Source: CAYGUK01 sp964352985
GTDB lineage: Bacteria > Pseudomonadota > Gammaproteobacteria > JAHCLG01
Direction of reading: 5' to 3'
NCBI GenBank assembly: GCA_964352985.1
Contig: CAYGUK010000146.1
Span: 1 to 8,423 of the forward strand
DNA length: 8,423 nt
A program made the translations under genes and the position numbers. This document shows, piece by piece, positions 5,754-8,423 of this stretch; position 1 is the first letter of the stretch, and every line of letters begins with the position of its first letter. A model generated the notes under the pieces. It saw only the letters and a program-made list of their open reading frames with translations. It was not told where the DNA came from and did no database searches.

Positions 5754-6782
5754 ATGAGTGAACCTGCAGGAAAAATGCGAAAAATCTCTAAAGATAGACG
5801 TGTCCCAGGTGAACCACCAGAAAGAAGTGAATCGAAACCGTTAGCAGAAAAAGCTTTATTAATCGGCAAATCCGCTACTTCATCTCAAGAATTACCCCAA
5901 CCTTCGGTTATAACTTTAACTAAGCCACCACAATTATCTATTCCTACAGAAGTAACACCTAGTATATCGCCATGGATTATTGTCTCCCCACAAGAAGGTG
6001 ATAGTGCTATTGGCGTTCGTCAAAGTCATTTTCGATTGTTATCATTCAATGAAGAACTCGATTTAGGGACAGCCTTTGATAAAATCTCATTAGTCACAAC
6101 GGGTGCCTCCACTTGTGTCGTATTAGCTGGGCTGTTAAAAGTTACTGATCAAGCAACAGGCAAAATGGTTGATTTGTGTATCGCACTAACTCATGAAGAT
6201 AAACTATCCAATGACTCATTATCACCCTCATCAAGCAGCAGTGATACACCAATTCATACTATGACAAAATTTATTAATCAATGTTTGGAAGAAATTCAAG
6301 ATAAAGATTATAAATCAACCGCACTTCACATTGATTTAGAAATTCATTTATTTGGTGGACAACCTTCTTATGGGAGTCGCTCATCTAATGGTTCAGAAAA
6401 AGCAAAAGAAAAATTATTTAATTTATTATCTGCAGCAAAAACGACAGAGCAAAAATTTTCATTAGAAAATAATCACCTCACGATTAAATTTCTCGCCAAT
6501 CATCCTGAAAATCATCCCCATATTTGTACATCAGTCCAAATAAATTATAATCAACTCCTGTTACAACAAGATTTAGTTTCATTGAATCGCTCCCCAAATG
6601 TTCCCGCTATCAACCGATATTTTTTTATTACTACACCTAAAAATACTAGTATGATAGAAGCACCCGTTCATCAAAATTTTGATTGGCAATTAAATACCCC
6701 TCCCGATATTCAAAGTTTTATTAAAGAAAAATATGAACAACCCAAAGCGACACCCGCAGCAACATCAACAAGACCAGGATAA
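5754..6782 (+). CDS. Unassigned 342-aa protein with CheD-like core motifs; possible deamidase-type effector
   Basis: I recognise no named family with certainty. Residues 1-90 are rich in Lys, Arg, Pro, Ser and Glu and look disordered; 330-342 are Pro/Thr/Ala-rich; a Ser-rich insert lies at 152-164. There is no signal peptide or membrane segment. The core (about 108-265) follows the motif order of CheD, the glutamine deamidase fold shared with CNF1 and BLF1. A strand holds T115 and C121 in TTGASTC, with the Thr-x5-Cys spacing of CheD; then H147 (ALTHED), a helix (168-182), a strand ending LEIHLFGGQ (195-203, like CheD LEAKLFGGA), a further helix (214-227) and closing strands. C121-H147 is longer than in CheD, by an apparent loop insertion. 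The match is by eye and may be coincidental. The start is uncertain: the ATG at 5775 (M8) has AGGA just upstream, whereas 5754 has none. It stands alone, converges on the next gene and lies about 2.2 kb from T6SS genes. Confidence 0.6.
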   Translation: MSEPAGKMRKISKDRRVPGEPPERSESKPLAEKALLIGKSATSSQELPQPSVITLTKPPQLSIPTEVTPSISPWIIVSPQEGDSAIGVRQSHFRLLSFNEELDLGTAFDKISLVTTGASTCVVLAGLLKVTDQATGKMVDLCIALTHEDKLSNDSLSPSSSSSDTPIHTMTKFINQCLEEIQDKDYKSTALHIDLEIHLFGGQPSYGSRSSNGSEKAKEKLFNLLSAAKTTEQKFSLENNHLTIKFLANHPENHPHICTSVQINYNQLLLQQDLVSLNRSPNVPAINRYFFITTPKNTSMIEAPVHQNFDWQLNTPPDIQSFIKEKYEQPKATPAATSTRPG

Positions 6783-6806
6783 CGAAAAATAAATTAATGA
6801 TTGAAC

Positions 6807-7877
6807 TTACATAATAAATTGTTGATTAAGTATAACCCCTAATACTGGATTATTTTCTACAAAATCATCTCTACTTTGGATGAGAGCTTCATTTAAAATT
6901 GCAGCTATTGCTTCTGGTTCAGAATTTGCTAAATAATCTCTACCGATATGATTATTTAACAGTAATTGTAAATTATTCACTTTATCAGGATTCATAAATT
7001 GAACGTTAGAAGGATCAAATCGCAAAATCATTTGTCTTGTTAAAATACCTTGAGTAAATAATTCTACAATCCCTTCATTATTTAACACATCCAAAATAGG
7101 GTCCGACAAATCACGAAAATCAACTTGTGTCAGAAAATCACCAGCTAATAAAGCACGACCACGATCTTGTAACATAAAATCAACCAAAACATCTTCGTCA
7201 ACCTCTAAAATAACGGCCATGGTTAGTTTTTGTTGTTGAAACAAAGGTAAGTTTTCTGCAGTCACGATGCGGCGTATACCTTCACTCATAAACATTTCAC
7301 CCGTATAATGTTCTATTGTAATATACCCTCCTCGCATAAATTCCAATCCAACATCAGATAACATAACAACAGGATTACAACTTTTAGATAAATCATCTAA
7401 CGTATATAAGCCTTCTTTAATCGCTAGAAATAAATTGGGTTGATGTAAAATTACTTTAAATGAAGATTCCTCATCCTCGAAAACCATAATAATATTATTT
7501 TTATTCGCCATTTCACCATAAGATATATCAGCAGAAACAATACCCTCAATCAAGGCTTGTTTTAAGCGCTCGATCGCTTGTGACGAATGTCCAGATATTT
7601 GTTGATTATTGTTATCATATCCCGGGTTTTCATAATATTGATGTGTAAAAAGAAATTTCATTTGCTGATACCAGGGAGCTGAAGCTAATGTATCAGCAAG
7701 CGCGTTTAATTCTTGATCGCCGTTTTGTCTTAATGAAACAATAAATTTTGCATATTCTTTTAGGGTTAGCGAACCTTCTAAGGCAGCGTTGAGCATAAGA
7801 GAGTCGGGTTTTGCTATTTGAGAGGCCTTCAATTTAGCTGTAATTTCTGAAATACTACCATTACCAAGCATTATCAT
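6807..7877 (-). CDS. Unassigned 356-aa protein with degenerate G-x-(L/I/Y)-T repeats
   Basis: I do not recognise this protein. It is acidic, mostly helical in appearance, with no signal peptide or membrane segment. A short motif recurs: a hydrophobic pair, two or three residues, Gly, one or two residues, Leu/Ile/Tyr, Thr, then an amphipathic helix. Clear copies are ALEGSLTLKEY (32-42), AIKEGLYTLDDL (152-163), FMRGGYITIEHY (180-191), ALLAGDFLTQVDF (242-254) and LFTQGILTRQMI (273-284); ALIEGIVSADI (108-118) and FMSEGIRRIVTAENL (196-210) are weaker. Such tandem helical units usually make protein-binding scaffolds. Two starts compete: AAGAAG abuts the ATG at 7877 but lies 7 bases before the ATG at 7871 (M3), which is therefore more likely. 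Its stop lies 24 bases from that of the converging CheD-like gene. An effector or scaffold role is inference only. Confidence 0.65.
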   Translation of the reverse strand: MIMLGNGSISEITAKLKASQIAKPDSLMLNAALEGSLTLKEYAKFIVSLRQNGDQELNALADTLASAPWYQQMKFLFTHQYYENPGYDNNNQQISGHSSQAIERLKQALIEGIVSADISYGEMANKNNIIMVFEDEESSFKVILHQPNLFLAIKEGLYTLDDLSKSCNPVVMLSDVGLEFMRGGYITIEHYTGEMFMSEGIRRIVTAENLPLFQQQKLTMAVILEVDEDVLVDFMLQDRGRALLAGDFLTQVDFRDLSDPILDVLNNEGIVELFTQGILTRQMILRFDPSNVQFMNPDKVNNLQLLLNNHIGRDYLANSEPEAIAAILNEALIQSRDDFVENNPVLGVILNQQFIM

Positions 7878-7906
7878 TCTTCTTTGTTGTTGTTCTTGTT
7901 ATTTAA

Positions 7907-7934
7907 AGTATAGTAAATAATTTTTATTTTTCGA
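7907..7934 (-). promoter_or_regulatory. Probable promoter of the minus-strand repeat protein gene
   Basis: On the minus strand TCGAAA (7934-7929, 4 of 6) precedes TATACT (7912-7907, 5 of 6) by 16 bases, placing the transcript start near 7900, about 23-30 bases before the gene. Runs of A on that strand (7935-7941 and 7947-7952, seen as T on the plus strand) lie just upstream of the -35 and could serve as an UP element. Confidence 0.4.
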
Positions 7935-8180
7935 TTTTTTTGCCCATTTTTTCATAGAAAATTTACCTAAAACATCCTAATAAAAAAATTTACCCTATGT
8001 TTTTTGTGTTTTTTACTAGCGATAAAGTGATATTTTTTGGATCATTTCATAAACCATTGATCTTTTGTTACTATGTAATATTTTTTGCGTTTGTTAATAA
8101 TATAAATTGCTAAGATCCGTTCAGCAGTCATGTATTATTTACAAAGTTATTGTTTCACCGCTCAATAATTAAAGCTCATA

Positions 8181-8202
8181 CACTTCTATTAATAGATAAG
8201 TG
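8181..8202. repeat. Imperfect palindrome around TCTATTAATAGA
   Basis: A perfect 12-base palindrome TCTATTAATAGA (8185-8196) is flanked by CACTT on the left and AAGTG on the right. This gives a roughly 10-bp stem with a two-base bulge. A T-run follows 13 bases later, too far for a normal terminator. The role is unknown. Confidence 0.3.
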
Positions 8203-8250
8203 ACAGTCAAATTATTTTTTATTCCTTGTATCATTTTTTTTATTATGTCA

Positions 8251-8276
8251 CGCAATGAAGCTAGTATAGTATTGCG
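8251..8276. repeat. Inverted repeat CGCAAT...ATTGCG flanking a TATAGT box
   Basis: CGCAAT (8251-8256) and ATTGCG (8271-8276) are exact inverted arms with 14 bases between. The interval contains TATAGT (8265-8270), a near-consensus -10 box, though I find no matching -35. An operator over a promoter is one reading. Confidence 0.3.
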
Positions 8277-8352
8277 AACATTTAGCAGATTGCCAAGATC
8301 CCAATCGAGCATAATATTTTATATAAAACTGTTTATCATGGTTTATTGAAAA

Positions 8353-8423
8353 ATGAAATTAAAAAAAAATTGTAACTATTCACCAAATTTAAGCAACAAC
8401 GTAGAAACGCTGAAAAGAACAGA
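8353..8423 (+). CDS. Possible start of a gene cut by the right edge
   Basis: From the ATG at 8353 the frame is open for 23 codons to the window end and encodes a Lys/Asn-rich start (MKLKKNCNYSPNLS...). A TTGCCA (8290-8295) and TAATAT (8312-8317) pair with a 16-base spacer could be its promoter. No clear Shine-Dalgarno is seen, and a 23-codon open stretch means little in AT-rich DNA. Confidence 0.2.
   Translation, partial: MKLKKNCNYSPNLSNNVETLKRT

Larger units (their letters stand above)
8106..8301 (+). repeat. Direct repeat ATTGC(T/C)AAGATCC, two copies
   Basis: ATTGCTAAGATCC (8106-8118) recurs as ATTGCCAAGATCC (8289-8301), 12 of 13 bases identical and 183 bases apart. Both are among the few GC-containing stretches of this region. 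They could be binding sites for one protein or remnants of a duplication; chance is possible. Confidence 0.3.
7878..8423. other. 546-base AT-rich region with no firm gene
   Basis: No convincing reading frame, tRNA or known structured RNA is visible. The region holds many T-runs of six or more (8000-8005, 8009-8014, 8033-8038, 8081-8086 and others), which suggest bent DNA. It also has several small repeats listed separately and a possible gene start at the right edge. A small RNA cannot be judged by eye. Confidence 0.5.

Noticed and set aside
1..8423. CRISPR array, tRNA or rRNA genes, insertion sequences
   Set aside because: I saw no regularly spaced repeats, tRNA-like cloverleaf, rRNA segment, transposase gene or terminal inverted repeats in the window.

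Overview
The window is AT-rich DNA from a Gram-negative bacterium, most likely a gammaproteobacterium. Type VI secretion system (T6SS) genes, a PadR/carotenoid-oxygenase pair and two signal-less, effector-like proteins would fit a host-associated lineage such as the Legionellales. That placement is an inference from composition and gene content; nothing here fixes the taxon.

Left part (1-3501, minus strand): the start of a T6SS operon, read right to left as a short TssC-family sheath protein, then tssE (baseplate, gp25-like), then tssF (baseplate wedge), which runs off the left edge. The genes are 3 and 8 bases apart, and the tssF ribosome binding site overlaps the tssE stop. No tssB precedes the TssC-family gene, and that protein lacks most of the N-terminal segment of ordinary TssC. 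It may therefore be the second, ImpD-like TssC paralogue, with the tssB/tssC sheath pair encoded elsewhere.

Middle (3502-5592): a 191-base divergent intergenic region holds an exact ATGT-N8-ACAT palindrome (the known PadR operator pattern) and a good sigma70-type promoter with a second perfect palindrome between its -35 and -10 boxes. It drives a PadR-family regulator gene that overlaps the next gene, an iron-dependent carotenoid cleavage oxygenase, by 11 bases. All four iron-binding histidines and three second-shell glutamates of the oxygenase are present. The layout suggests a self-regulated two-gene operon with translational coupling. A perfect 10-bp hairpin without a T-tract follows it.

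Right part (5593-8423): two unassigned genes converge with 24 bases between them. The first (plus strand, 342 aa) has disordered ends around a core whose order of motifs (Thr-x5-Cys, His, LFGG, then a helix) resembles CheD, the glutamine deamidase fold shared with toxins such as CNF1 and BLF1. This is the most interesting possibility in the window. The second (minus strand, 356 aa) carries at least five short degenerate repeats around a G-x-(L/I/Y)-T core. The last 546 bases hold A/T-tracts, small inverted and direct repeats, and perhaps the first 23 codons of a gene at the right edge.

The T6SS genes supply an injection machine, and the right-hand genes look like possible effectors. Nothing in the sequence directly links them, so the connection is a hypothesis from proximity and protein character.
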